DNA from: an uncultured Methylibium sp.
GTDB taxonomy: Bacteria > Pseudomonadota > Gammaproteobacteria > Burkholderiales > Burkholderiaceae_C
Length of the DNA: 64,000 bases
Direction: 5' to 3'
Assembly (NCBI RefSeq): GCF_902826655.1
Contig: NZ_CADEFR010000003.1
Location: forward strand, 105,363-169,362
Shown: piece by piece, positions 17,194-26,657 of the stretch
Numbering within the stretch: position 1 is the first letter of the stretch
Layout: the number at the start of each line of letters is the position of its first letter
Made by a program: the position numbers and the translations under genes
Notes under the pieces: generated by a model
The model's input: the letters and a program-made list of their open reading frames with translations, nothing else
Told to the model about the DNA's origin: nothing
The model's database searches: none

Positions 17194-17345
17194 CGGCGCG
17201 TGCATCCGACCGATGCATGCGATGCCGGTCTTCGGCACGTCCCGTCGCTTGGCCTTGAGTGGCCCGGGGTCTTGTGCAGCCGGCGGCGCAGGAACTCGCC
17301 GACCTGTCGAGACTCCGACCGCTGGAACTTCCGGGCCGCCGTCCG

Positions 17346-19508
17346 ATGTCGCAAGCCTTCGTCCTTCTTGCTGCGCTCCTGCTCGCGATCGCCGCCGCGC
17401 CGGCCCTTGGCGCGCCGGTGAAGACAGCGCACGTCACCGCCGAGCTGGTGACCGAGCACGCCGCCGTGAAGCCCGGCCAGCCGCTGCAGATCGGCCTGAA
17501 GCTCCAGCACATCCCGCACTGGCACACCTACTGGCGCAACCCGGGTGACTCCGGCCTGCCGACCACGCTGAAGTGGACGCTGCCGGCCGGCAGCAGCACC
17601 ACCGCGATCGACTGGCCCGCGCCGCAGCGCCTGCCCATCGGCCCGCTGGTCAACTACGGTTATGAAGGCGAGGTGCTGCTGCCGCTGAGCTACACGCCGC
17701 CCGCCGATGCGAAACCGGGCGAGACGCTGACGCTGAAGGCGCGCGCCGACTGGCTGGTCTGCAGCGACGTCTGCATTCCCGAGCATGCCGACCTCGAGCT
17801 GCAGCTGCCGGTCGCCGCGGCCGGCACGCCGGCCACGCCCGGCGCCGCACGCGCGCTGTTCGAGCGCCACGTTGTCGAGCGACCGCTCCCCGTGCCGGGC
17901 TGGACCGCCCGGCTGCAGCAGGCCGGCCGCGAGCTGCTGCTCGAGCTGGAGCCGGCCGGCGATGCCGCGGCTTCGGCGGCCCGCCCGCCCTTGCACTTCT
18001 TCCCGCATGCCGAGCAGACCCTCGAGCCGGCCCGCCACGAGGTCCTTCGCACCGCGCGCGGCTACGCGATCCGGCTCGCGCTGCTGGACGGCGCGTCGCT
18101 GCCGTCGCGCTTCGACGGCGTGCTGGTGTCGCAGGGCGGCGCCTATGCGCCGCCGCCCTGGGGCGGCACGCGGCGCGCGGTCGAGGTCGCGGCGACCGTG
18201 CAGCCGGTGGCCGCCATCGCGCTGCCGGCCGGGGCCGTGCTGCTGGCAATGCCCACGACGACCGCGCCGGCCAGCCTGGGCGGCAGCGCCGACCTCGGCC
18301 TGTGGACGGCGCTCGCGCTGGCTTTCTTCGGCGGGGCTCTGCTGAACCTGATGCCCTGCGTGTTTCCGGTGCTGTCGATCAAGCTGCTGGGCCTGGCGCA
18401 GCAGTCTCGCGACCGGTCCTCGCTGCGCGTGCACGCGCTGGCCTATGGCGCGGGCGTGCTGCTGAGCTTCATCGCGCTGGCCGCCGCGCTGCTGGCGCTG
18501 CGTGCGGCCGGCAGCGCGATCGGCTGGGGCTTCCAGCTGCAGGAGCCGGGCGTCGTCTTCGTCCTGGCCCTGGTGTTCTTCGCGCTCGGGCTCAACCTGA
18601 TGGGCGCCTTCGAGGTCGGCAACCTGCTGCCGCAACGCCTGGCCGGTTGGCGCGCCGAGCGGCCTGCGGCCGATGCCTTCGGGTCCGGCGTGCTGGCGGT
18701 GGCGGCGGCCAGTCCCTGCACCGCGCCCTTCATGGGTGCCGCGCTGGGCTATGCGGTGACGCAGTCGCCGCTGCTCGCGCTGGGCGTGTTCGCCGCGCTC
18801 GGCCTGGGCATGGCCTTGCCCTACGCGCTGCTCGTGCTGATGCCGGGCTGGCGCGACCGGCTGCCGCGGCCGGGCGTATGGATGCTGCAGCTCAAGCAGT
18901 TCCTCGCCTTCCCGATGTTCGCCACCGTGGTCTGGCTGGTGTGGGTGCTGGGCCAGCAGGCCGGCGTCGACGGCGCGGCCAAGGCGCTGCTCGCGCTGGT
19001 GGGCCTGGCCTTCCTGGTGTGGCTGGCGGGCCTGCCGCCGGCGCGCGCGCTGGCCGGCAGGGTGCTGGGCGCGTTGGCGCTCGCCGCATTGCTGGCCTGG
19101 ACCTGGCCCGGCGCGTCAACGCCGGCGCTCGCGGCGCAAGCCGACGCGCCGCCCATCACGTCGACCGACGCGGCCTGGCAGGTCTACGACGAGGCGGCGA
19201 TCGCAGGCCATGTCGCGGAGGGCAAGCCGGTCTTCGTCGATTTCACCGCGGCCTGGTGCGTGAGCTGCCAGGTCAACAAGCGCCTGGTCTTGCGCACCGA
19301 CGCGACGATGCGCGCCTTCGCCGACGCCGGCGTCGTGCTGATGCGCGCCGACTGGACGAACCGCGATGCGCGCATCACCGAGGCGCTGGCCCGGCTGGGC
19401 CGCAACGGCGTGCCCGTCTACCTGCTGATCCGCCCCGGCAAGGAGCCGCTGCTGCTGCCGGAGATCCTGACCGGGCGCCTCGTCACCGAGGCGCTCGCGA
19501 CCCTGTGA
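17346..19508 (+). CDS. dsbD: DsbD-family thiol:disulfide interchange protein
   Basis: A 720-residue inner-membrane reductase that carries electrons from cytoplasmic thioredoxin to the periplasm. After a signal peptide (VLLAALLLAIAAAPALG) comes a periplasmic domain with HIPHWHTYWRNPGDSGLPTT and a cysteine pair in LVCSDVCIPEHADLEL. The membrane part holds the two transmembrane cysteines (NLMPCVFPVLS and AASPCTAPFMGAALGY). The C-terminal thioredoxin domain has the active site FTAAWCVSCQVNKRL. The layout is nearer to ScsB-like DsbD proteins than to E. coli DsbD. It is followed 39 bases later by an exported thioredoxin-like protein, a plausible electron acceptor. The ATG at 17346 is chosen because it starts the signal peptide. 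Confidence 0.88.
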   Translation: MSQAFVLLAALLLAIAAAPALGAPVKTAHVTAELVTEHAAVKPGQPLQIGLKLQHIPHWHTYWRNPGDSGLPTTLKWTLPAGSSTTAIDWPAPQRLPIGPLVNYGYEGEVLLPLSYTPPADAKPGETLTLKARADWLVCSDVCIPEHADLELQLPVAAAGTPATPGAARALFERHVVERPLPVPGWTARLQQAGRELLLELEPAGDAAASAARPPLHFFPHAEQTLEPARHEVLRTARGYAIRLALLDGASLPSRFDGVLVSQGGAYAPPPWGGTRRAVEVAATVQPVAAIALPAGAVLLAMPTTTAPASLGGSADLGLWTALALAFFGGALLNLMPCVFPVLSIKLLGLAQQSRDRSSLRVHALAYGAGVLLSFIALAAALLALRAAGSAIGWGFQLQEPGVVFVLALVFFALGLNLMGAFEVGNLLPQRLAGWRAERPAADAFGSGVLAVAAASPCTAPFMGAALGYAVTQSPLLALGVFAALGLGMALPYALLVLMPGWRDRLPRPGVWMLQLKQFLAFPMFATVVWLVWVLGQQAGVDGAAKALLALVGLAFLVWLAGLPPARALAGRVLGALALAALLAWTWPGASTPALAAQADAPPITSTDAAWQVYDEAAIAGHVAEGKPVFVDFTAAWCVSCQVNKRLVLRTDATMRAFADAGVVLMRADWTNRDARITEALARLGRNGVPVYLLIRPGKEPLLLPEILTGRLVTEALATL

Positions 19509-19547
19509 GTCCCTGTTCCCTCGTCAACGTCAATCAAGGAGCCGAAG

Positions 19548-20171
19548 ATGCGACGTGAATTCAACAAGCGCCTGATCGTCCTCGCCGCGCTGGCCGCGGC
19601 CCTGCCGCTGACGGCCGCCGCACAGACCGCAAGCATCGGGCAGGCAGCGCCGGCCTTCGAGGTCAAGGACGCCAGCGGCAAGCTCGTGAAGCTGGCCGAC
19701 TTCAAGGGCAAGCACGTCGTGCTGGAGTGGACCAACCCCGGCTGCCCCTTCGTCGTCAAGCACTACGGCGCGCAGAACATGCAGGCGCTGCAGAAGGACG
19801 CCGCGGCGAAGAACGTCGTGTGGCTGTCGGTCAGTTCCACCGCGCCGGGCCAGACCGACTACCTGGCGCCGGCGGCGCTGACGGCGAAGTACAAGACCTG
19901 GGGCGCCGCGCCCGCCGCGATGCTGATGGACGACAGCGGCAGCATCGGCAAGGCCTACGGTGCCAAGACCACGCCGCACATGTACGTCATCGACCCGGGC
20001 GGCAAGCTCGTCTACGCGGGCGGCATCGACGACAAGCGCTCGGCCGACCCCGGCGACATCCCCGGCGCGAAGAACTTCGTCAAGGCTGCACTGGCCGAGT
20101 CGCTGGCCGGCAAGCCGGTCAGCACGACGACGGCGGCGCCCTACGGCTGCAGCGTCAAGTACGCGAGCTGA
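19548..20171 (+). CDS. Exported thioredoxin-fold (redoxin/AhpC-TSA) protein
   Basis: A 207-residue periplasmic protein with a cleavable signal (RLIVLAALAAALPLTAAAQ). The redoxin fold is evident: IGQAAPAFEVKDASGKLVKL, then the active-site region WTNPGCPFVVKHYG with one cysteine (Cys-Pro-Phe, not CxxC), and TTPHMYVIDPGGKLVYAGGID. A second cysteine stands near the C-terminus (YGCSVKY). One catalytic cysteine suggests peroxiredoxin-like or thiol-relay use rather than a disulfide oxidase. It lies downstream of dsbD and may receive its electrons. A GGAG ribosome site precedes the ATG. Confidence 0.82.
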   Translation: MRREFNKRLIVLAALAAALPLTAAAQTASIGQAAPAFEVKDASGKLVKLADFKGKHVVLEWTNPGCPFVVKHYGAQNMQALQKDAAAKNVVWLSVSSTAPGQTDYLAPAALTAKYKTWGAAPAAMLMDDSGSIGKAYGAKTTPHMYVIDPGGKLVYAGGIDDKRSADPGDIPGAKNFVKAALAESLAGKPVSTTTAAPYGCSVKYAS

Positions 20172-20200
20172 ACGAAGCGAAGAAGGACGCCGCAAAGAAG

Positions 20201-20226
20201 AAGGCCTCGATGAGCATCGAGGCCTT
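20201..20226 (-). terminator. Terminator of tRNA-Ala
   Basis: A perfect 11-bp stem (AAGGCCTCGAT / ATCGAGGCCTT) with loop GAGC. On the minus strand it lies 8 bases after the tRNA 3' end and is followed by CTTCTTTG, a short T-rich run, so it fits termination of the tRNA transcript. It may also stop transcription from the thioredoxin-like gene on the other strand. Confidence 0.75.
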
Positions 20227-20234
20227 CGGTGTCC

Positions 20235-20310
<76 letters not shown>

Positions 20311-20347
20311 ACGACAACGCGCATTGTAGCCGACGCCGACGGCACGC

Positions 20348-21217
20348 TCAGCGCATGCCGTTGCGCCGCGCCAGCTCCAGCCACAGGCCGGCATGGTCGA
20401 CGTCGGGCCAGCCGTGTTCGGCCGTGCTGGCGTAGAGCTGCTCGAAGAGCCGCGTGATCGGCGCGTCGAAGCCGGTCTCGGCACCGGTCGCCAGCGCGTT
20501 GCGCAGGTCCTTCAGCTGCACCGTCACGGCGGCGCGCTTGGCGAAATCGCGCTCGACCATGCGCTGGCCGTGCACCTCGAGGATGCGGCTGTCGGCGAAG
20601 CCTCCCTTGAGCGCCTCGCGCACCCGGGCCGGGTCGGCGCCGCCGCGCTCGGCCAGCAGCAGCGCCTCGGCGACCGCGCCGATGGTGATGCCGACGATCA
20701 TCTGGTTGGCCAGCTTGGCCAGCTGGCCGGCGCCGTGCGGGCCCACGTGGGTCGAGCGACCCATCGGCGCGAAGACCGGCTGCGCGCGGGCGAAGTCCGC
20801 CGCCTCGCCGCCGGCCATGATCGTCAGCGTGCCGGCCTGCGCGCCCAGTGTGCCGCCGGACACCGGCGCGTCGACGTGGCCGATGCCGCGCGTCGCCAGC
20901 GCGGCGGCGTGTTCGCGGGCCTGGGCCGGCTTGATCGAACTCATGTCGACCAGCAACGCGCCGCGCGGCAGCGCATCGGCCACGCCCTGGGCGAACAGCA
21001 GGTCCTGCACGGCGTCGCCATGCTCGAGCATCGTGATCGCGACGTCGGCCTGGCGCACCGCCTCGGTCGCGGCATCGGCGATGCGCGCGCCATCGGCGGC
21101 CAGCGGCTCGGCCTTCGCGCGCGTGCGGTTCCACACCGTCACGTCGAAGCCGGCGCCGCACAGCCGCCGCGCCATCGGCGCGCCCATCAGGCCGGTGCCC
21201 AGCAAGGCGATCTTCAT
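20348..21217 (-). CDS. 3-hydroxyisobutyrate/tartronate-semialdehyde-type dehydrogenase
   Basis: A 289-residue NAD(P)-dependent beta-hydroxyacid dehydrogenase. The Rossmann motif is IALLGTGLMGAPMARRL. The substrate-binding signature is DAPVSGGTLGAQAGTLTIMAGG, and the catalytic lysine lies in GQLAKLANQMIVG. Family members act on 3-hydroxyisobutyrate, tartronate semialdehyde, succinic semialdehyde or similar substrates in the cytoplasm, and these cannot be separated here. It is divergent from the hydrolase at 21301, and the tRNA-Ala gene follows it in reverse order. The ATG at 21217 starts the Rossmann strand. Confidence 0.85.
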   Translation of the reverse strand: MKIALLGTGLMGAPMARRLCGAGFDVTVWNRTRAKAEPLAADGARIADAATEAVRQADVAITMLEHGDAVQDLLFAQGVADALPRGALLVDMSSIKPAQAREHAAALATRGIGHVDAPVSGGTLGAQAGTLTIMAGGEAADFARAQPVFAPMGRSTHVGPHGAGQLAKLANQMIVGITIGAVAEALLLAERGGADPARVREALKGGFADSRILEVHGQRMVERDFAKRAAVTVQLKDLRNALATGAETGFDAPITRLFEQLYASTAEHGWPDVDHAGLWLELARRNGMR

Positions 21218-21300
21218 CGGTGCTCCATGTCGTTGTGGTGGATCGGTGGGGTTCTGGGGCAGTATAGGAAGCGAGTCCACGACGCACCGCCCCCACCCAC

Positions 21301-22167
21301 ATGACCCTGCCGCAGCCCGCCAGCCTCGACCCCGCCTGGCTCGACGTCCAGTACAACAACCGCGCCCGCATCCCCGGGCATCCGCAGCTGTTCGCGCGCT
21401 GGGACGCCGACTCGGCGGCGGCCCGCGCCGCGCTGCCGTGTCGCGTCGACCTGCGCTACGGCGACGGGCCGAACGAGACGCTCGACGTCTTTCCGGCCGC
21501 GCAGCCCGGCGCGCCGGTGCTGGTCTTCATCCACGGCGGCTGGTGGCGGTCGCTCGACAAGGCCGGCCACAGCTTCGTCGCGCCGGCCTTCGTGCGCGGC
21601 GGCGCGACCGTGGTGCTGCCGAACTACGCGCTGTCGCCCAGCGTCACCATCGAGACCATCGTGCTGCAGATGACGCGCGCGCTGGCCTGGACCTGGCGCC
21701 ACGCGGCCGCGCACCACGGCGACCCGCGGCGCATCGTGCTGGTCGGCCACTCGGCAGGCGGTCACCTCGCGACGATGCTGCTGGCCTGCGACTGGCGGCG
21801 CGTCGCGCCCGATCTGCCGGCCGGGCTGGTGAGGTGCGCGCTCAGCATCTCGGGGCTCTACGAGCTGGAGCCGGTGCGGCTGACGCCCTTCCTGAAGGCC
21901 GATCTGCGGCTGACGCCGGCCGCGGTGGCGCACCTCAGCCCGGCGCGCTTTCCAGCGCCGCGCGGGCGCACGCTGCTGGCCGCCGCCGGCGCGCTGGAGA
22001 GTGAGGAGTTCCTGCGCCAGAACCGCCTGATCCAGGCCGCCTGGGGCAAGGCGGTCGTGCCGCGCTGCGAGGAGGTGCCGGGCACGAACCACCTCGACGT
22101 CCTGCACGCGCTGGCCGAGCCGGACGGGGTGCTGCATGCGCGCGCCTGGGAACTTCTGCGCGCCTGA
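21301..22167 (+). CDS. Alpha/beta hydrolase, kynurenine-formamidase/esterase-like
   Basis: A 288-residue alpha/beta hydrolase. The oxyanion-hole motif HGGWWRSLDKAGHSF and the nucleophile elbow GHSAGGH are clear. The catalytic His is probably in PGTNHLDVLHAL and the Asp/Glu lies near LLAAAGALESEEF. The HGGWW form is typical of aryl formamidase-like esterases (BNA7/KFase type). No other tryptophan-degradation gene is nearby, so kynurenine formation is not supported. The start ATG at 21301 lies 84 bases from the divergent dehydrogenase start. Confidence 0.8.
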   Translation: MTLPQPASLDPAWLDVQYNNRARIPGHPQLFARWDADSAAARAALPCRVDLRYGDGPNETLDVFPAAQPGAPVLVFIHGGWWRSLDKAGHSFVAPAFVRGGATVVLPNYALSPSVTIETIVLQMTRALAWTWRHAAAHHGDPRRIVLVGHSAGGHLATMLLACDWRRVAPDLPAGLVRCALSISGLYELEPVRLTPFLKADLRLTPAAVAHLSPARFPAPRGRTLLAAAGALESEEFLRQNRLIQAAWGKAVVPRCEEVPGTNHLDVLHALAEPDGVLHARAWELLRA

Positions 22168-22255
22168 ACCGGAATAAGACGGTCCCGCGGCCCCAGTTCC
22201 CCGCATTGCCGGGAGCCGGCCGGCCGTCCAATCGAGGCAACGATTCCGTGGCCTC

Positions 22256-24019
22256 ATGCCCGCTGCCCCGTCCTCATCGACCAGCGCTCCGCCGCCGACG
22301 TCCGCCTCCGGCGCCGTCGGGCGGCGGCTCGGCCGTTTTCAGCTGCTGAGCCTGCTGGGCAAGAGCAGCCGCACGATGCTGTGGTGCGCGCGCGAGCCGG
22401 CCACCGCCCACGACCTGATCCTGGCGCTGCCGCGCCACCAGCCGACCGATGCCGCGGCCCTGGAGCACTGGCTCCACGACGCCCGCCTCGTCGCGCGCCT
22501 GAATCATCCGCAGCTGCTGCCGGTCACCGAGGTCGGTGTCGAGGAGCGCTGGCCCTACGTCGCCGGTCCGGCCATCGAGGGCATGACGCTCGACGCACGG
22601 CTGGCCGGCGGCGAGCCGCCGACGCCGGCCGACGCGGCACTATGGATGATCGACCTGCTGCAGGGCCTGGCCTTCGTGCACGAGGCCGGCCTCGCGCACG
22701 GCGACATCGGTGCCTACAGCGTGCTGATCGACGCGCAGGGTCGCGCGATGCTGCTGCCGGGCGCGGACGCGGGCAGTGCGCCGCCGGCACGGGCGGCCGG
22801 TGCCAGCGCCGCGCGCGCCGTCGACACCGGTGCGCTGCGCCTGCAGCGCGACGCCGGCGCCCGCGACCTGCAGGCCTGCGGCCTGCTGCTGCACCGCCTG
22901 CTGGCCGGCGCCCCGGCGCTGGACGAGACCGACCCGCCGACGGCGCTGGAGCGCCTGGACCGCGAGATCGTGCGCCTGGGCTGGACCACACCGCAGCCGG
23001 TGCCCGATGCCCTGCGCGCCATCGTCAACCGCGCCACCGAACGCGAGCCGCAGCGCCGCTACCTCGGCGCGCGCAGCCTGCAGCGCGCACTGCAGGGCTG
23101 GCTTGATGCGCAGGCGGCCGGCAGCGAGGGCGCGCTGGCGCTGCTGCTGGATCGCATGCACAGCGTCGGCCACCTGCCGGCGCTGCCGGGATTGCTGTCG
23201 CGCGTGTCCGCGGTGGTGGCGATGGAGCAGCAGCGCATCAGCGACATGGCCGAGGTGCTGATCCAGGATCCGGCGCTGGCCTTCGAGCTGCTGAGGCTGG
23301 TCAACGCCGCGCAGTTCGCGGCCCAGGCCGGCAGCGGCGTCGCCACCGTGCGGCGCGCCGTGCAGCTGATCGGCGTGCAGGGCTTGCGCCGCAGCACGAC
23401 CGGCCTGAAGCCCTGGCCGGGCGCGCTGCAGCAACAGCATGCGCCGGCCCTGGCCGCCGCGCTGCGCGAGGCGCGACTCGCTGCCCACGTGGCGCGCCGG
23501 CTGTGCCCGGCCGACATGGACGGCGAGGAGGCCTTCCTCGTCGGCCTGCTGCAGCATCTGGGCGCGCTGCTGCTGCGCTATCACTTCCCCGACGAGGCCG
23601 AGCAGATCCACCGCCTGGTCCATCCGGGTCCCGAGGTGCCGCGCGGCATGCCCGAGGCGGCCGCGGCCTGCGCCGTGATCGGCGTCGAGCCCGAGGTGCT
23701 GGCGCTGGCCGTCGCGCGCCACTGGGGCCTGCCCGAATCGATGCTGCACGCGATGCGCCGCGTCTCGACCGACGCGCCGGTGCGCACGCCCGACCAGCGC
23801 GGCGACATGATGCGGCTGCTGGCCGGTGCCGCCGTCGAGGCGGTCGACGCGTTGAACTCGCGCGAGGCGCGCAGCGGCGCTGCCGCCGTCGCGATCGGCA
23901 AGGTGACGCAGCGCTACGCGCGCGCCATCGTGCTGGGCCAGAACGAACTGGCCGACGCGCTGCAGTCGGCGCTGCGCGACGTCGACGCGAGCGCGCATCC
24001 CGTGGACCAGGCGGCCTGA
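22256..24019 (+). CDS. Pseudokinase-HDOD fusion protein
   Basis: A 587-residue cytoplasmic protein. Residues about 22-290 follow a Ser/Thr kinase fold, but the catalytic residues are lost. The ATP-binding lysine position reads LILALPR. The catalytic loop is HGDIGAYS (148-155) instead of HRDLKPSN, keeping only the Asp, and DFG is replaced by LPG (about 167-169). Residues about 295-560 are an HDOD domain (MHSVGHLPALPGLLSRVSAV, ARHWGLPESMLHAM). The gene ends two bases before the next gene, which encodes a paralogue with an intact kinase. The pair probably arose by tandem duplication, and the dead copy may regulate or scaffold the live one. HDOD proteins take part in signalling but usually lack known enzyme activity. 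Confidence 0.8.
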   Translation: MPAAPSSSTSAPPPTSASGAVGRRLGRFQLLSLLGKSSRTMLWCAREPATAHDLILALPRHQPTDAAALEHWLHDARLVARLNHPQLLPVTEVGVEERWPYVAGPAIEGMTLDARLAGGEPPTPADAALWMIDLLQGLAFVHEAGLAHGDIGAYSVLIDAQGRAMLLPGADAGSAPPARAAGASAARAVDTGALRLQRDAGARDLQACGLLLHRLLAGAPALDETDPPTALERLDREIVRLGWTTPQPVPDALRAIVNRATEREPQRRYLGARSLQRALQGWLDAQAAGSEGALALLLDRMHSVGHLPALPGLLSRVSAVVAMEQQRISDMAEVLIQDPALAFELLRLVNAAQFAAQAGSGVATVRRAVQLIGVQGLRRSTTGLKPWPGALQQQHAPALAAALREARLAAHVARRLCPADMDGEEAFLVGLLQHLGALLLRYHFPDEAEQIHRLVHPGPEVPRGMPEAAAACAVIGVEPEVLALAVARHWGLPESMLHAMRRVSTDAPVRTPDQRGDMMRLLAGAAVEAVDALNSREARSGAAAVAIGKVTQRYARAIVLGQNELADALQSALRDVDASAHPVDQAA

Positions 24020-24021
24020 AC

Positions 24022-26505
24022 GTGGGTGCGGCTGCCGTCGCCGGCGTCGAGCGCGTCGGCCGCTTCGAGCTCCGTCGCGTGCTGGGCCGTGGTGCGCAGA
24101 GCACCGTCTGGCTGGCGCACGACCCGCGGCTGGCGCGCGACGTCGCGCTGAAGCTGATGAACGTCGAGGCCGGGGCCGATCTCGGCGACTGGCTGGCCGA
24201 GGCGCGCGCCGCCGCCGGCCTGAACCATCCGCACATCGTCCCGGTCTTCGAGGCCGACCTGCACGGCAGCGGCGCGCGGGCCCAGCCCTATCTCGTCTTC
24301 GAGTACGTGGCCGGCGCCTCGCTGGACCGGCACCTGCTGCAGCGCGGCCCCTATGCGCCGCGCGAGGCGGTCGAGTGGATGCTCGGCGTGGTCGATGCGC
24401 TGGCCCAGGCGCATGCCGCCGGCCTGGTGCACCGCGACCTGAAGCCGTCGAACTTTCTCGTCGACGCGGCCGGCCATGCTCGCGTCACCGACTTCGGCAT
24501 CGCGGTGAAGAGCGGCGTCGCCGTCGCGGCCGTCGGCACGCCGCGCTACGCCGCACCCGAGACGCTGAAGCGCGAGCCGCCGACGCCGGCGGTCGATGTC
24601 TTCGCGCTCGGCCTCGTGCTGGCCGAGCTGATGCTGGGCCGCGCGCTGATCACCGAGACCGAGGTGCCGGCGATCCTCAAGCGCATCGCCGACACCGACC
24701 TCGCGCTGCCGGCCCAGACGCCGCAACCCATCGACGACGCGCTGCGTGGCGTGATCCAGCGTGCGCTGGCGCGCGATGCGGCGCAGCGCTTCCGCGACGC
24801 CGGCGAGCTGCGCGACGCGCTGAAGGCCTGGCTCGCACCGGCCGCCGACGATACCGGCGCAGCCGGTTCCCAGAAGGCCGGCACGCTCGACTTCCTGCTG
24901 CGCCGCATGCGCCACAAGACCGACTTCCCGGCGCTGTCGGACTCGGTCGCCAGCATCCAGCGTGTCGCCGCGTCCGAGAACGAGAACCTCGGCACCCTGG
25001 CCGGCGAGATCCTCAAGGACGTGGCGCTGACGCACAAGCTGCTGCGGCTGGTCAACACCGCGCACTACTCGCAGGCCGGCGGCGGCAGCATCAGCACGGT
25101 CTCGCGCGCAGTGCAGCTGATGGGCTTTGCCGGCGTGCGCAACCTCGCGCTGTCGCTGGTGCTGGTCGAGCACATGAACGACAAGCTACACGCGCAGCAG
25201 ATCCGCCAGGAGTTCCTGCGCGCGCTGATGGCCGGCACGCTGGCCGAGGAGCTGTGCCCGGGCTCGATGGCGCAGCACGGCGTGATGGAGGAGGCCTTCC
25301 TCGGTGCGATGTTCCAGAACCTCGGCCGTCTGCTGGCCGAGTTCTACTTCCCCGAGGAAGCCGAGCAGGTGCGCCGGCTCGTGCGCCCCGGCGTCGTGCC
25401 TGCACGCAGCGCGCCGAAGCAGCCGATGCCCGAAGCGGCAGCCTCGGTGTCGGTGCTGGGCCTGAGCTACGAAGAGCTGGGCCTGGGCGTCGCCCGCCAC
25501 TGGGGCCTGCCCGACACGCTGCAGCGCTGCATGCGCACGGCGACCGGCACGCCGCCCTCGCAGCCCCCCGCCGCCGTGCCCGAGCGCCTGCGCTGGCTGG
25601 CCAGCGCCGCCAACGAGATCGCCGACACGCTGCTGCATCACGAACCCGAGGAAGCGACGCGCAAGCTCGCCGAGCTGGCCGAGCGTCATGCGCGTGCCAT
25701 CGGCGTGCCGGCGCGCGAGATGATCGCGGCCGTCGGCCGCTCGCGCGGGCGCCTGACCGAACTGGCCGCGGGCCTGGAGATCCGCCTGCAGCCCGGCGCC
25801 ACCGCCGAGCGGCTGCTGGCGCCCAAGCCGCAGCCGGCTGCCGCATCGGCCGCGCCCGCGAAGCACGGCGCGGCTGCGTCCGACACCCTGTCCGACCTCG
25901 CCATCGGCCCGGGTCGCGTCGAGGACACCCTGGTGCTGGCTGCACCGCAAGGCCGCGACCGCGCCGCCGCCGCCGACCCGGCCAGCGTGCTGGCCGCCGG
26001 CATCCAGGACATCACGAACAGCATGGTCGACGAGGTCAAGCTCGGCGAGGTGCTGCGCATGATCCTGGAGACGATGTACCGCGCGCTCGGCTTCCGGCGC
26101 GTGCTGTTCTGCCTGCGCGACGCGAAGAGCGGCGCGCTGGTCGGCCGCTTCCTGCTGGGCGAGGGCGACGAGGCGCTGAAGGCGGCCTTCCGCGTCGCGC
26201 TCAAGCCGGCGCCGGGCACGACCGCCGATCTGTTTGCGGCCGTGTGCCTGAAGGGCGCCGACACGCTGATCAGCGATGCCACCGCGAACAATCTCCGCGG
26301 CCGCCTGCCGGCCTGGTACCGCGACACGATCGACGCGCCGGCCTTCCTGCTGCTGCCGCTGTCGGTCAAGCAGGCGCCGGTCGGCCTGATCTACGCCGAC
26401 AAGGCCGAAGCCGGCGCGATCGTGCTGAGCGAGAAGGAACTGTCGCTGCTGCGCACCTTGCGCAATCAGGCCGTGATGGCGTTCCGCCAGGCGAGCGGCG
26501 GATGA
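24022..26505 (+). CDS. Ser/Thr protein kinase-HDOD-GAF signalling protein
   Basis: An 827-residue protein with an intact eukaryotic-type kinase domain (about 12-275): glycine loop GRGAQSTV, K44 in VALKLM, HRDLKPSN with D139, DFG at 157-159, and YAAPE. It continues with an HDOD domain (about 290-560; DFPALSDSVASIQRV, VARHWGLPDTLQRCM), an Ala/Pro-rich linker, and a C-terminal GAF-like domain (about 650-825; GFRRVLFCLRDAKSGALVG, LLLPLSVKQAPVGLIYAD). It starts with a GTG two bases after the pseudokinase gene, so both are translated together. The GAF domain may bind a small ligand or nucleotide. Phosphorylation targets are unknown. Downstream lies the 4.5S RNA gene on the other strand. Confidence 0.85.
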   Translation: MGAAAVAGVERVGRFELRRVLGRGAQSTVWLAHDPRLARDVALKLMNVEAGADLGDWLAEARAAAGLNHPHIVPVFEADLHGSGARAQPYLVFEYVAGASLDRHLLQRGPYAPREAVEWMLGVVDALAQAHAAGLVHRDLKPSNFLVDAAGHARVTDFGIAVKSGVAVAAVGTPRYAAPETLKREPPTPAVDVFALGLVLAELMLGRALITETEVPAILKRIADTDLALPAQTPQPIDDALRGVIQRALARDAAQRFRDAGELRDALKAWLAPAADDTGAAGSQKAGTLDFLLRRMRHKTDFPALSDSVASIQRVAASENENLGTLAGEILKDVALTHKLLRLVNTAHYSQAGGGSISTVSRAVQLMGFAGVRNLALSLVLVEHMNDKLHAQQIRQEFLRALMAGTLAEELCPGSMAQHGVMEEAFLGAMFQNLGRLLAEFYFPEEAEQVRRLVRPGVVPARSAPKQPMPEAAASVSVLGLSYEELGLGVARHWGLPDTLQRCMRTATGTPPSQPPAAVPERLRWLASAANEIADTLLHHEPEEATRKLAELAERHARAIGVPAREMIAAVGRSRGRLTELAAGLEIRLQPGATAERLLAPKPQPAAASAAPAKHGAAASDTLSDLAIGPGRVEDTLVLAAPQGRDRAAAADPASVLAAGIQDITNSMVDEVKLGEVLRMILETMYRALGFRRVLFCLRDAKSGALVGRFLLGEGDEALKAAFRVALKPAPGTTADLFAAVCLKGADTLISDATANNLRGRLPAWYRDTIDAPAFLLLPLSVKQAPVGLIYADKAEAGAIVLSEKELSLLRTLRNQAVMAFRQASGG

Positions 26506-26520
26506 CGACAGAGCAAGGGT

Positions 26521-26615
26521 GACGAGCCTGATCCCGTCACTGAGAGCTAACGGTTAGGGCTGCTTCGTTCCCGACCTGACCCGGTTGGCCGCGCCCCCAT
26601 GCGGGGAGGCCCGTC
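26521..26615 (-). ncRNA. ffs: SRP RNA, small bacterial 4.5S type
   Basis: On the minus strand the conserved SRP core is present: the sequence GGGTCAGGTCGGGAACGAAG followed by CAGCCC. The ends pair (GACGGGCCT at the 5' side with AGGCTCGTC at the 3' side, one G-U), giving a hairpin of about 95 nucleotides without an Alu domain. It binds Ffh to deliver nascent membrane proteins. Ends are set from base pairing and may be off by a few bases. Placement next to dnaX-ybaB-recR is usual in betaproteobacteria. Confidence 0.92.
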
Positions 26616-26657
26616 GAGGTGGATTGTAGGTGACGGGTCCTCGGGCCCTTCACCGCT

